A stretch of 15,250 nt of DNA from Planctomycetota bacterium (GCA_013202185.1 JABMSA010000004.1:1-15250), one strand, 5' to 3'; counted from the stretch's first letter, positions 1 to 7,544 are shown. The notes: generated from the letters alone by a model not told the origin. Numbers and translations: made by a program.

Positions 1-164
1 GCGGCGGCCCGGGTCTGACGGATGTCAAGTAAGCCGACGGCGGCCGTGAGATGCTCGTCTGGAGCAAAGCGGCAAGGCATCGACATCCGAAAACGCTGTG
101 TGGCCCGGCCCGCCGATCACCGGCAGATGCTGCTTCAGAGGCTGGGGCTCAAGCGGAAGTTGGG
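1..164. other. Left-edge region without a convincing gene
   Basis: This stretch lies downstream of the minus-strand kinase and at the window edge. Plus frame 3 is open from the edge to a TAA at 30-32 and reads GGPGLTDVK, which could be the last residues of a plus-strand gene entering from the left, but nine residues prove nothing. Another small plus-strand frame (ATG at 22, TAG at 166-168, 48 codons) is Arg-rich, has no visible ribosome binding site and probably is not a gene. A short GCCG/CGGC inverted repeat sits near 112-124 without a T-tract, so I do not call a terminator. Confidence 0.4.
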
Positions 165-2174
165 CTAGTGCCCGACACATTCACGATCGGTCGCGCGATG
201 GTCCTCATCGACCGGAGCTTCGCTTTCCTTTCCCAATGCGCGGCGGATCGCAATGGAAAGCTCGCTGATTGTGTATGGCTTTTCGAGGAATCCGAGCGCT
301 CCGCGTTTCTGAGCCCCGATGGCCGGCTCGGTTTCGCTGAAGCCGCTCGAGAGCAGCACTCTGACGTCGGGGCTGGTTTCCTTCAATCGATCGAATACTT
401 CTTCGCCGGGCATGTCGGGCAGGAGCATATCGAGGAGGATCAGGTCTATCTTGTCCTTATTGGCGGCGTAGGCGGCCAGGCCCTCGCCGCCTGAGGCTGC
501 CACGAGTACGGGGTAGCCCATCCTCTCGAGCATGCGCGCGAGTACCTGCTGCACCGACGGTTCGTCGTCGATGATAAGAATGGTTTCGGTACCGGTCAGC
601 ACCTCGAGCGCAGGCCGGTTCTTCTCTTCAGCCACTGTTTCAATCACCGGCAGATAAACTCTGACTGTGGTTCCCTTCCCCGGTTCGCTGTAGAGGGTTG
701 TGAATCCGCCGTGATTGCGGACAATACCGTAAACCGTGGCCAGGCCGAGTCCGCTTCCTCGCTCATTTCTGGAGAAGAACGGCTCGAATGCCCGGCGCCT
801 GGTTTCTTCGTCCATGCCTGCGCCGGTATCGTTTACGCTTAGCCTTACGTGTCGGCCCGGCCGTGCCGATCCATAGGTGGTCATGATGTCTTCTTGGCTC
901 AATTCGACGTTGCCTGTTTCGATCAGCAATGTGCCGCCCTCGAGCATGGCATCTCGGCTGTTGATGCAGAGGTTCATCAGTACCTGCTGCATCTGGGTGC
1001 GGTCGGCCTCGACGGTCCACAAATCCGGATGGAGGCTCTTGCGGAGGACAATGTTCTTGCCGACCGTCCTGGAGAGCATCTCGATAGTGTCGCTGACAAC
1101 GTCATTGAGGCACATGGGTCGCGGCTGGTATTTGCCTCCTCTGGCGAATCCGAGAAGCTGCCTGGTAAGGCCGGCTCCGGTCAGGGCCGCGCTCTCGATT
1201 CGCTCGATATCAGTGTAAAGTTCCGAGTCGGGCGTGATCGCCTCCTTCAGGAACGATGCATGGCCGAGTATGCTGCTGAGGATGTTGTTGAAGTCGTGTG
1301 CGATGCCGCCCGCCAATGTGCCGATCGATTCCATTTTCTGCGCCTGAAAGAGCTGCTGCTGGGTCTGGCGCAGTTCGGTGATGTCTTTCACGAAACCCAG
1401 GAATCCCTCGATATTGCCGTCGTCGTCGGCCTGGCAGCTTACGCTTATGGCAATATCTATCGGGGCGCCGTTTTTCTTTCGACAGGTTTTCTCACTTATG
1501 AATTCTCCCTTTTCGAGGAGCGCTTTGTGAATCTCGGCCACGTCCTCCTCAGACGTGTGGATCATGTTGATCTGCCTGCCTGTGGCCTCATCGGCGGTAT
1601 ACCCGAATATTCTTTCCGCCCCCGGGTTCCAGACTGTGATCTTGAGATCCGTGCCGACGAGTATGATCGCATCGGTAACCGTTTGGGTCAGGCTTGCCAG
1701 CCTGCGCGTTTCGCGCTCGGTCAGCAGTCGGTTTCGCTCGGCCAGTTTGGCCTCCGTGTTCCGCTCCGCAGTCTTGTCTTCGGCCACCTCCATCACGCAG
1801 GGAACGTTGCCGTCGGGGTCCTTTACAGGAAGGAAGGCCATCCGGACAGGACGGTGCGTGCCGTCTTTGGTGACAATATCCCTTTCGCGCGTCGCTGCCG
1901 GCATATCGGGGTCCGCGACGAGCTGTTGTATCGGGCAATCCGGGCACGGTTTGCCCACGCCGCAAAAGACTATATAGCACGGCCTGCCACGATTCTGCTC
2001 GATCGGGCCGAACCACTTCTCGTGCGTGCTCCCATAGTTCACGATGCGCAAGTCGGTGTCAATGACGGCCGCCCCGCCACCGATGATACCCATGAGAGGA
2101 TCGACGTAATTCATGATCTGCTCATACAGATCGTGCAGATCGGCGGTGCGTTGTTCGTCGGCGTACGGCGCCAT
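165..2174 (-). CDS. Soluble hybrid sensor histidine kinase (PAS-PAS-HisKA-HATPase-REC)
   Basis: A two-component hybrid kinase of 669 aa from the ATG at 2174. That start is preferred because AAGGAAG lies 5 nt upstream; the same frame stays open to a TTG at 2201, which has no better site. Domains in order: an N-terminal PAS (about 20-135) with a Cys cluster at residues 66, 71, 77 and 80 (CYIVFCGVGKPCPDCP); a short helical linker; a second PAS (about 160-270, with VWNPGAERIFGY); HisKA with the H box GIAHDFNN (His 293); HATPase with the N box (LMNLCINSRDAM) and the G boxes DTGAGM and GSGLGLATVYG; and a C-terminal receiver (about 530-650) with acidic residues IIDDE, phospho-acceptor Asp 582 in LLLDMLLPDMPG, and Lys 632 in LEKPY. 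There is no membrane segment or DNA-binding domain, so the signal is probably cytoplasmic and the output partner is elsewhere. The signal is unknown. The Cys cluster could bind a metal or cofactor (inference). Confidence 0.93.
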   Translation of the reverse strand: MAPYADEQRTADLHDLYEQIMNYVDPLMGIIGGGAAVIDTDLRIVNYGSTHEKWFGPIEQNRGRPCYIVFCGVGKPCPDCPIQQLVADPDMPAATRERDIVTKDGTHRPVRMAFLPVKDPDGNVPCVMEVAEDKTAERNTEAKLAERNRLLTERETRRLASLTQTVTDAIILVGTDLKITVWNPGAERIFGYTADEATGRQINMIHTSEEDVAEIHKALLEKGEFISEKTCRKKNGAPIDIAISVSCQADDDGNIEGFLGFVKDITELRQTQQQLFQAQKMESIGTLAGGIAHDFNNILSSILGHASFLKEAITPDSELYTDIERIESAALTGAGLTRQLLGFARGGKYQPRPMCLNDVVSDTIEMLSRTVGKNIVLRKSLHPDLWTVEADRTQMQQVLMNLCINSRDAMLEGGTLLIETGNVELSQEDIMTTYGSARPGRHVRLSVNDTGAGMDEETRRRAFEPFFSRNERGSGLGLATVYGIVRNHGGFTTLYSEPGKGTTVRVYLPVIETVAEEKNRPALEVLTGTETILIIDDEPSVQQVLARMLERMGYPVLVAASGGEGLAAYAANKDKIDLILLDMLLPDMPGEEVFDRLKETSPDVRVLLSSGFSETEPAIGAQKRGALGFLEKPYTISELSIAIRRALGKESEAPVDEDHRATDRECVGH

Positions 2175-2328
2175 TGCTGCTTCCTTTCTTTTGCCGGGCA
2201 AAACGCTGCTCGGAGTACTCCTGGAGCAAATCGAAGAGCTTCGCGCTCAGTTCGAGGGCTTCGAATCTCGGGCGCACCCGCGAAAAATCGGTCAGCTCCA
2301 CCTCAGGCACCAGCGTTTCGATAGCCAT
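2122..2328 (-). CDS. Small protein upstream of and overlapping the sensor kinase
   Basis: A 68-aa frame beginning at ATG 2328 with AAGGTG 5 nt upstream. It overlaps the kinase start by about 50 nt in a different frame. The first ~48 residues look coding: acidic, helical (EALELSAKLFDLLQEYSEQ) and with a strong G/C bias at third codon positions. The last ~18 residues (Arg-rich) lie in the overlap and look like an out-of-frame tail. It may be a genuine small protein translationally coupled to the kinase. Alternatively, it may be the true N-terminus of the kinase separated by a one-base indel near 2180-2205. I do not recognise a family. Confidence 0.45.
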   Translation of the reverse strand: MAIETLVPEVELTDFSRVRPRFEALELSAKLFDLLQEYSEQRFARQKKGSSNGAVRRRTTHRRSARSV

Positions 2329-2414
2329 GGTTTCACCTTCTTCAGTATCTTAACAACACGCGAAACCTGAAATGTTCCTGTTATCGACGGCGAGTTCACT
2401 TTCATCGCGGATCA

Positions 2415-2440
2415 GGGCGGATTCCGCCCCGCGCGGCGGG
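2415..2440. repeat. GC-rich palindrome cluster, possible operator
   Basis: GGGCGGA-T-TCCGCCC (2415-2429) is a perfect 7-bp inverted repeat around one central base. Its right arm overlaps a second inverted pair, CCGCC...GGCGG, extending to about 2439. The two pairings are mutually exclusive as RNA hairpins. The cluster lies 53 bp upstream of the -35 box of the plus-strand promoter and about 90 bp upstream of the small minus-strand ORF. It could be a regulator binding site or a leader structure for minus-strand transcripts. The role is inferred from symmetry and position only. Confidence 0.35.
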
Positions 2441-2492
2441 CCTGCGTAAGGTAAAAATACGTAATCCGCGTGGACTCAAGCGTGAATGCAGA

Positions 2493-2521
2493 TTGAAAGG
2501 CCCACACTCATGTGATAGAAT
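2493..2521 (+). promoter_or_regulatory. Sigma70-type promoter for the aroB gene run
   Basis: A TTGAAA -35 box (2493-2498) and a TAGAAT -10 box (2516-2521) are separated by exactly 17 nt, each one or two mismatches from consensus. The predicted transcription start is near 2528, giving a leader of about 120 nt before the ATG at 2648. No other site in the gap matches as well on the plus strand. Confidence 0.6.
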
Positions 2522-2647
2522 TACTTAAGGGCTCGGGCCGTGTTTCCCGGGCCGAATACTTCGAGTGTGCACCTGCCCATCTGCGCACCGGTTCCGTTTA
2601 TAGAAGAAGAAGTTGCTGTTTTCGGAGCCAGTGAAGGAGCGGATAGA

Positions 2648-4042
2648 ATGCAGGACAAGAATTCCATCGGTATGTGGCGGTTTATCCCACCCCGCGAAAA
2701 GGCCAAGCTTCTGCTCATGCTGGTCGCTCTGGTCGTGTTTGTAGGGTCGATCTTCGGCCTGCTGCAATGTTATGAGAAGCAGGAATTGGCGCTCGCGCCC
2801 AACCAGGAGCAGCCCGAAGAGCCGGAGGCGGAGCTGCCCGTGCATGAAGAGCCGCCCGTGCATGAAGAGCCCATCCTGCAGGAAGACCCTATCGTCCGGG
2901 AAGCCCCCACCGTCGACGACGAAATCAACCTTTACGATCCGGCGATCCTCGAGGACGTCGACCACGACAACACCCACGAGCTGCCCACAGAGGCACTGCT
3001 GCTGCTGCTGCATTGGCTGCAGGGGAAAACGCACGCACAGCTCGTAGAAGAAACGCACCCCGACATATTGGTGGAGGATCTCTTCGACACACCAGCCAGG
3101 CACCGTGGGAAATTAGTTCACGCCGAAGGCGTGCTCGACCACATCGAGAAGAAGAGCCTCGGTGCAGCCGGCTTTGACATCGAAATTCTCTATTCCGGCA
3201 GCCTCAAGCAGGTCGGTAAAGTAACGCGTACCGTCAGCTTCTACCTGATCGACGGCCCCCTGGGCGCCAAGTTTGGCGACGGGGTTTCGCTGCGCGGATA
3301 TTTCCTCAGCCTCGTCAAGGACGCCGCCACCGACGAAGTCTCGCCCGTACTCATCTGCAAGAGGCTCGACCCACCCGATTGGCTCACCGATCCGGCAACG
3401 CTCGACGACGTGAAGGAAGGCAGCTTTGCCCGCGAAGCGCGCCCCGTGTACTATCTCATGAACAAGATCATGCAGATGAGCCAATCCGAGATCCTCGCGC
3501 AGGTAGACGCAAAGATCACGCCAACGGACATGAAGATCAATGCCGAGAAGCTGCGCGGCCGGTTCGCAAGGTTCGACGGCGCCCTCCTCGAACCCAAGAA
3601 AGAACACCTGCCACCCAACCCTACAGGCATCAGCGAGTGCTTCGTCGGACACCTCCTCGGCACAAACAACCAGCCGTGCATGTTCTACATCCTCGACCCG
3701 CCGGAAAACATTCAAGAGAGCAACCTGGCGCGCATCAACGGAATCTTCCTGAAAAACTACCGATACGTCACGCGCAGCTCCAGAGAGCGCGTGGCGACGG
3801 TGATGATCGGCCGCACTCTCACGCCGGTCGCGCCCATAAACACCACGCCCGTTCGCACGTTCCTATTTGCCATATTCGCGCTGATCTTCGCGGCGGTCGC
3901 CACAGCGGCGATTATCGAGGCACGCGCCGTACGCCGGCGCCAGGGGGAATCCCGACAGAAAACCATCAACCGCATTCCTCGCGACATCGCCGACCGTGCA
4001 AGAAAAGCCGCCAGGCAAGCCAGGGGGGAGTCCGACAAATGA
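2648..4042 (+). CDS. Membrane protein with tandem duplicated OB-like domains
   Basis: A 464-aa protein of unknown function. ATG 2648 is chosen because AAGGAG lies 8 nt upstream; the frame continues further up but without a site. Layout: a short basic N-terminus; a membrane segment (about 19-38, LLLMLVALVVFVGSIFGLL); a Pro/Glu-rich linker (45-92) with a repeated PVHEEP; two homologous units (about 97-245 and 249-393); a second membrane segment (about 402-423, FLFAIFALIFAAVATAAII); and a basic tail. In each unit a 'DPAxLxDV' stretch and helix precede a beta-rich part: RGKLVHAEGVL / RGRFARFDGALL, FYLIDGP / FYILDPP, LRGYFLSLV / INGIFLKNY, LICKRL / MIGRTL. The pattern resembles OB-like modules in planctomycete hypothetical membrane proteins (from memory, not searched). 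Both termini are probably cytoplasmic and the duplicated region outside. The stop overlaps the aroB start (ATGA), which suggests translational coupling. Confidence 0.82.
   Translation: MQDKNSIGMWRFIPPREKAKLLLMLVALVVFVGSIFGLLQCYEKQELALAPNQEQPEEPEAELPVHEEPPVHEEPILQEDPIVREAPTVDDEINLYDPAILEDVDHDNTHELPTEALLLLLHWLQGKTHAQLVEETHPDILVEDLFDTPARHRGKLVHAEGVLDHIEKKSLGAAGFDIEILYSGSLKQVGKVTRTVSFYLIDGPLGAKFGDGVSLRGYFLSLVKDAATDEVSPVLICKRLDPPDWLTDPATLDDVKEGSFAREARPVYYLMNKIMQMSQSEILAQVDAKITPTDMKINAEKLRGRFARFDGALLEPKKEHLPPNPTGISECFVGHLLGTNNQPCMFYILDPPENIQESNLARINGIFLKNYRYVTRSSRERVATVMIGRTLTPVAPINTTPVRTFLFAIFALIFAAVATAAIIEARAVRRRQGESRQKTINRIPRDIADRARKAARQARGESDK
2836..2871 (+). repeat. 18-bp perfect tandem repeat in the linker coding region
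   Basis: GCCCGTGCATGAAGAGCC occurs twice back to back (2836-2853 and 2854-2871), encoding the repeated PVHEEP in the extracytoplasmic linker. The copies are identical at the DNA level, which suggests recent duplication or slippage, and the unit keeps the frame. Changes in copy number would only lengthen or shorten the linker. Confidence 0.9.
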
Positions 4043-5112
4043 AAGAGATTCGCGTCGATCTCGGCGACCGCAGCTACACCATCTTTGTGCAGATGGGCCT
4101 GCTCGACAAGGTCGGCTTCCTCCTGCCACCGGCCTCCCGGGTGGCGCTCGTCACCGACACAAACGTCGAGGGTCTCTACGCCGAGCGCGTCAAATACTCG
4201 ATAGTCAAGGCCGGCTACGACGTTTGCACGATAACTATTCCCGCCGGCGAAGATCACAAGAACCGCGAGACGCTCGAGTTCATTTACGACAAGATGCTCG
4301 GGCTCGAGCTGGACCGCGCCGGCCTGGTGGTAGCCTTGGGCGGCGGGGTCGTGGGCGACGTCGCGGGCTTCGCCGCAGCCACCTACATGCGCGGAATCGC
4401 CTGCGCCCAGATCCCCACTACGCTCCTTGCAGCCATCGACAGCAGCATAGGCGGAAAGACCGGCATCAACCACCCGCGCGGAAAGAACATGATCGGAGCG
4501 TTTCATCAGCCGGTGGTGGTTATCGTCGACCCCGCAACGCTCCGCACGCTGCCTCTGCGCGAGATCGCCGGCGGAATGGCAGAGATCATCAAGCACGGCG
4601 TGATCCGCGATGCCGAGCTGTTTGCCTACCTCGAAGCACACCTCGAAGACATCAGGGCCCTCGAGCCCGAGACCATCGAGCACGTGATAGCAGTAAATTG
4701 CCGCATAAAGGCCGACGTCGTGGCGACCGACGAGCGCGAAGCCGGCCTGCGAGCCATCCTCAATTACGGCCACACGCTCGGCCACGCACTCGAGGCGGCA
4801 ACCGAATACAGCCGCTATCGTCACGGCGAAGCCGTAGCCATCGGCATGAATCTCGAGGCGCGAATCGCACGGGCGATGGGCATGGTCGACGACACCTTCA
4901 TCGAGCGGCAGACGCGGCTCATTGAAGCTTTTTGCCTGCCCGTGTCCCCGCCGGACGACATTGCAACGGAACGGATCATCCACCTGCTGCGCGCCGATAA
5001 GAAAGCTCGCGGCGGGCGCGTCAGGTTTATCCTGCCGACCAAAATAGGTTCCGTGGTAATCTCAGACGACGTTACCGACGACATAATCATGGCCGAGCTG
5101 AAGAACACTTGA
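4039..5112 (+). CDS. aroB: 3-dehydroquinate synthase
   Basis: Converts DAHP to 3-dehydroquinate, the second shikimate-pathway step, using NAD+ and a divalent metal in the cytoplasm. The protein is 357 aa, normal for AroB, starting at the ATG that overlaps the upstream stop (ATGA); a G-rich GGGGGGAG precedes it. Visible motifs: PAGEDHKN (68-75), the NAD-binding GGGVVGDVAGF (101-111), PTTLLAAIDSSIGGKTGIN (126-144), and metal ligands Glu 182 in GGMAEIIKHG, His 245 in NYGHTLGHA and His 262 in RHGEAVAIGM, plus the late DKK (320-322). The second His of HTLGHA and the Asn of KTGIN, which I recall as changed in 2-deoxy-scyllo-inosose synthases, are both present. A true dehydroquinate synthase is therefore favoured over an antibiotic-type paralogue. 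Confidence 0.96.
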   Translation: MKEIRVDLGDRSYTIFVQMGLLDKVGFLLPPASRVALVTDTNVEGLYAERVKYSIVKAGYDVCTITIPAGEDHKNRETLEFIYDKMLGLELDRAGLVVALGGGVVGDVAGFAAATYMRGIACAQIPTTLLAAIDSSIGGKTGINHPRGKNMIGAFHQPVVVIVDPATLRTLPLREIAGGMAEIIKHGVIRDAELFAYLEAHLEDIRALEPETIEHVIAVNCRIKADVVATDEREAGLRAILNYGHTLGHALEAATEYSRYRHGEAVAIGMNLEARIARAMGMVDDTFIERQTRLIEAFCLPVSPPDDIATERIIHLLRADKKARGGRVRFILPTKIGSVVISDDVTDDIIMAELKNT

Positions 5113-5129
5113 TTGATGGAGAGCTTTTG

Positions 5130-6365
5130 ATGCAAGGAAACAAAGGAAGCAAACTGGCGATAAACGGCGGAACACCGGTGGCACCGGACGGCCTGAAGGG
5201 CAAGTGGCCGATATTTGATGAAGCAGAGGAGAAGCTTCTGCTCGAGACACTGCGCAGCGGCAGTTGGTGCTGCATGGGCAGAGGCGACAGCATGGTCGCA
5301 AAGGCCGAGCGAAAGTTTGCGGAGTACATCGGAACAAAACACGCCATGTGCGTTCCGACCGGCACAGACGCGCTCACGCTGGCCTTCAACGCAATAGGCA
5401 TCGAGCCGGGCGACGAAGTGATCGTGCCGGCGGTCACGTTCATCGCTTCGGCTTCCGCCGTCGTACTGGCCACGGGCGTTCCGGTTTTTGTAGACGTCGA
5501 CCCCGAAACGTATCAGATATTGCCGGAAGCGATCGAGGCGGCCATCACCCCGCGAACCAAGGCCATCGAACCGGTGCACTACGGCGGCTACCCTGCCGAT
5601 ATGGACCGCGTCAACGAGATCGCGAAGAAGCACAACCTCTACGTTATCGAAGACGCCTGCGAGGCCCACGGCTCGGAATGGCGGGGCAAGAAGGCCGGCT
5701 CGCTCGGCGACATGGGCTGCTTCAGCTTCCAGATGGGCAAGCCCATCACGTGCGGCGAGGGCGGCGGCATCACATACGACGACGATGAACTGGCCCTGAG
5801 CTGCTATACGTTTGCGCGCCTGGGCCGCAAGCCAGGCGGCGAGAAATACAAGCATTACATTCCCGCCGGAAATTTCCGAATGTCCGAATTCCCCGGCGCG
5901 GTGCTCCTCGCTCAGCTCGACCGCATCGAGGAGCAAACTGAAGCAAGGCACCAGAACGGCGAGTACCTCGCAAGCGAACTCGGGAAGATGGAAGGGATAT
6001 CGGCCCTCAAGAGAGATCCCAGAATAACCAAGAGAGGCTACTACTTCTACTTCCTGAGATACGACGCCGCCGGATGGAATGACGTCCCTCGCAAGAGATT
6101 CGCCGAAGTTCTCGGGGCCGAAGGCATAGGGGCCGGCACCGCGCACAACGATCCCCTCTACCTGAACCCGGCATTCCTCAACATCAAGAAGTCGCTGCTT
6201 CACGGCAACGAAATTGATTACTCCAAGGTATGTTGCCCCGAGGCCGAGCGAATCTACCGGACGGAGGTCCTCGCCATGGGCAAAGACTTCCTGATGTACA
6301 GAGAAAACGTAGACAAGGTACTTGAGGCCATTCAGAAGATCAGGGACAACATCGACGAGCTGTAA
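5130..6365 (+). CDS. DegT/DnrJ/EryC1/StrS-family PLP aminotransferase
   Basis: A 411-aa fold-type-I, PLP-dependent sugar or cyclitol aminotransferase, expected to transfer an amino group to a keto-sugar or keto-cyclitol in the cytoplasm. The start is ATG 5130 with GGAGAG 6 nt upstream; an in-frame TTG at 5109 overlaps the aroB stop but has no good site. Motifs: LAINGGTPV at the N-terminus; PTGTDALTLAF (76-86); PAVTFIASA (100-108); HYGGYPADMD (151-160); EDACEAHG (174-181, with the PLP-nitrogen Asp 175); and SFQMGKPITCGEGGG with the Schiff-base Lys 204. The length is typical. It lies 17 nt downstream of aroB. The substrate cannot be told from sequence; cell-surface amino sugar, aminocyclitol or AHBA-type chemistry are all possible for the family, and only the first two suit a neighbour with canonical AroB residues. 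The family assignment is secure, the substrate is not. Confidence 0.93.
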   Translation: MQGNKGSKLAINGGTPVAPDGLKGKWPIFDEAEEKLLLETLRSGSWCCMGRGDSMVAKAERKFAEYIGTKHAMCVPTGTDALTLAFNAIGIEPGDEVIVPAVTFIASASAVVLATGVPVFVDVDPETYQILPEAIEAAITPRTKAIEPVHYGGYPADMDRVNEIAKKHNLYVIEDACEAHGSEWRGKKAGSLGDMGCFSFQMGKPITCGEGGGITYDDDELALSCYTFARLGRKPGGEKYKHYIPAGNFRMSEFPGAVLLAQLDRIEEQTEARHQNGEYLASELGKMEGISALKRDPRITKRGYYFYFLRYDAAGWNDVPRKRFAEVLGAEGIGAGTAHNDPLYLNPAFLNIKKSLLHGNEIDYSKVCCPEAERIYRTEVLAMGKDFLMYRENVDKVLEAIQKIRDNIDEL

Positions 6366-6437
6366 AGCAACCGCAGGCCGGTCGTTGCGGCTGATGAAAC
6401 CGTACTACCCCGGCCCCACGCACAGAAGGAGCCTGCT

Positions 6438-7544
6438 TTGACCGACGAGCTTGCCACAAGCAGCCTCGAGAGCATCCTTCAGCTCAGTATGACCCACGGC
6501 GTAGGTGCGCGGGTGTACCGCAAGCTGCTGGGTGCGTTCGGCTCGGCCGAGGCCGTGCTTCGAGCGAATCCGCGCGATCTCAAGGCCGTGGCCGGGGTCG
6601 GGCAGGCGCTGGCCGAAGCCATCGCCACAGCCCAAAACAATGCCGACGTCAAGGCCGAACTCGAGCTGGTCGAGAAGGTCGGGGCACAAATAGTAACGAT
6701 CGATTCCCCCGACTACCCCGACGACCTCAAGGAGATATACGATCCGCCGCTCGTGCTCTACGTGAAGGGTGATCTGCGCAAAGAAGAGCAGGCCATCGCA
6801 ATAGTGGGCTCGCGCCGGCCGACGTATTACGGCAAACAGCAGGCCGAGCTCCTCGCGGGCGGGCTGGCCGGCCGCGGCTGGACCGTTGTAGCCGGGCTCG
6901 CGCGTGGCATCGATTCGCACGCGCACCAGGGAGCCCTCAACGCCAACGGGCGAACGATAGCCGTACTCGGCAGCGGTCTGCTCAAGGTGTATCCGCGCGA
7001 ACACAGAAAGCTCGCCGACCAAATAGCCGAAGACGGAGCGGTTATCTCGGAATTCCCGATGACAGCCCCGCCCGACCCGTGGAACTTCCCACGGCGCAAT
7101 CGCATCATAAGCGGCCTCTGCAGAGGAGTCATAATCGTTGAAGCCGCCAGGACAAGCGGCTCGCTCATAACCGCCTCCTGGGCGACCGAACAGAACCGGC
7201 TGGTCTTTGCCGTGCCCGGACGCGTCGACAACGCCCTGAGCACAGGCTGCCACGCCCTTATAAAGGACGGAGCCGTTCTCACTGAGAACGCCGAAGACGT
7301 CCTGACCGAACTCGGGTCGTCGCTGACACACGACCCCGGCAAAGAGACGGCGCCGATAATTCCGGACAACCTCAGCGACGACGAAACACGCCTGATGAAA
7401 CTGCTCGAGCGCGAACCGAAGCACATCGACGACCTGATCGCTGCGTCGGGGCTCCCCGCCGCACAGGTGTCGAGCTGCCTGGTGATGCTCGAGATCAAGA
7501 AACTGGCAGTCCAACTGCCCGGAAAGAACTTTTGCCTCGCATGA
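6438..7544 (+). CDS. dprA: DNA-processing protein DprA/Smf
   Basis: DprA binds incoming single-stranded DNA and loads RecA during natural transformation; many non-competent bacteria also keep it. The protein is 368 aa from a TTG start at 6438, supported by AGAAGGAG 6 nt upstream. N-terminal helix-hairpin-helix part: GVGARVYRKL (21-30) and VAGVGQALAEAI (51-62). Rossmann-like core: GSRRPT (124-129), AGLARGIDSHAH (152-163), LGSGLLKVYP (177-186), PRRNRIISGL (218-227), VEAARTSGSLITA (234-246), VPG (259-261) and GCHALIKDGA (270-279). The C-terminal ~50 residues form the winged-helix segment often present in the family (KHIDDLIAASGLPAAQVS). All core motifs look intact. It follows the aminotransferase by 72 nt and precedes the glycoside hydrolase by 23 nt, with no competence genes nearby. 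Confidence 0.96.
   Translation: MTDELATSSLESILQLSMTHGVGARVYRKLLGAFGSAEAVLRANPRDLKAVAGVGQALAEAIATAQNNADVKAELELVEKVGAQIVTIDSPDYPDDLKEIYDPPLVLYVKGDLRKEEQAIAIVGSRRPTYYGKQQAELLAGGLAGRGWTVVAGLARGIDSHAHQGALNANGRTIAVLGSGLLKVYPREHRKLADQIAEDGAVISEFPMTAPPDPWNFPRRNRIISGLCRGVIIVEAARTSGSLITASWATEQNRLVFAVPGRVDNALSTGCHALIKDGAVLTENAEDVLTELGSSLTHDPGKETAPIIPDNLSDDETRLMKLLEREPKHIDDLIAASGLPAAQVSSCLVMLEIKKLAVQLPGKNFCLA

Larger units (their letters stand above)
2329..2647. other. Divergent intergenic region
   Basis: This gap of about 320 nt separates the minus-strand kinase cluster from the plus-strand gene run. It holds the palindrome cluster at 2415-2440, a plus-strand sigma70-type promoter at 2493-2521, and a leader of about 120 nt before the next start codon. 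The leader contains a weak CTCGGG/CCCGGG hairpin near 2532-2551 but no obvious riboswitch. I could not identify a convincing minus-strand promoter for the kinase. Confidence 0.55.

Noticed and set aside
849..2324. Long plus-strand open frame of 491 codons opposite the sensor kinase
   Set aside because: It mirrors the kinase codons on the other strand; the product has no recognisable motif or ribosome binding site, and high GC keeps antisense frames open.
2996..3010. (CTG)5 run as a microsatellite or phase-variation tract
   Set aside because: Only five triplets, in frame, encoding a leucine run in a helix that has a counterpart in the second repeat unit; copy changes would not switch the frame.
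3996..4925. Arg-rich plus-strand frame overlapping aroB
   Set aside because: An Arg/His-rich shadow frame typical of GC-rich coding DNA; aroB is unambiguous here.
4039..5112. 2-deoxy-scyllo-inosose synthase or other antibiotic-type AroB paralogue
   Set aside because: The residues I recall as changed in those enzymes are in the dehydroquinate synthase state (Asn after KTGI, second His in HTLGHA, DKK near the end).
3757..6203. Long minus-strand open frames opposite aroB and the aminotransferase
   Set aside because: The plus-strand proteins carry complete family motifs in the same DNA; the antisense products are motif-free and lack starts with binding sites.
6366..6437. Regulatory hairpin between the aminotransferase and dprA
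   Set aside because: Two alternative 5-bp pairings (GCAAC/GTTGC and CCGCA/TGCGG) exist but both are short and there is no U-run; not distinguishable from chance.
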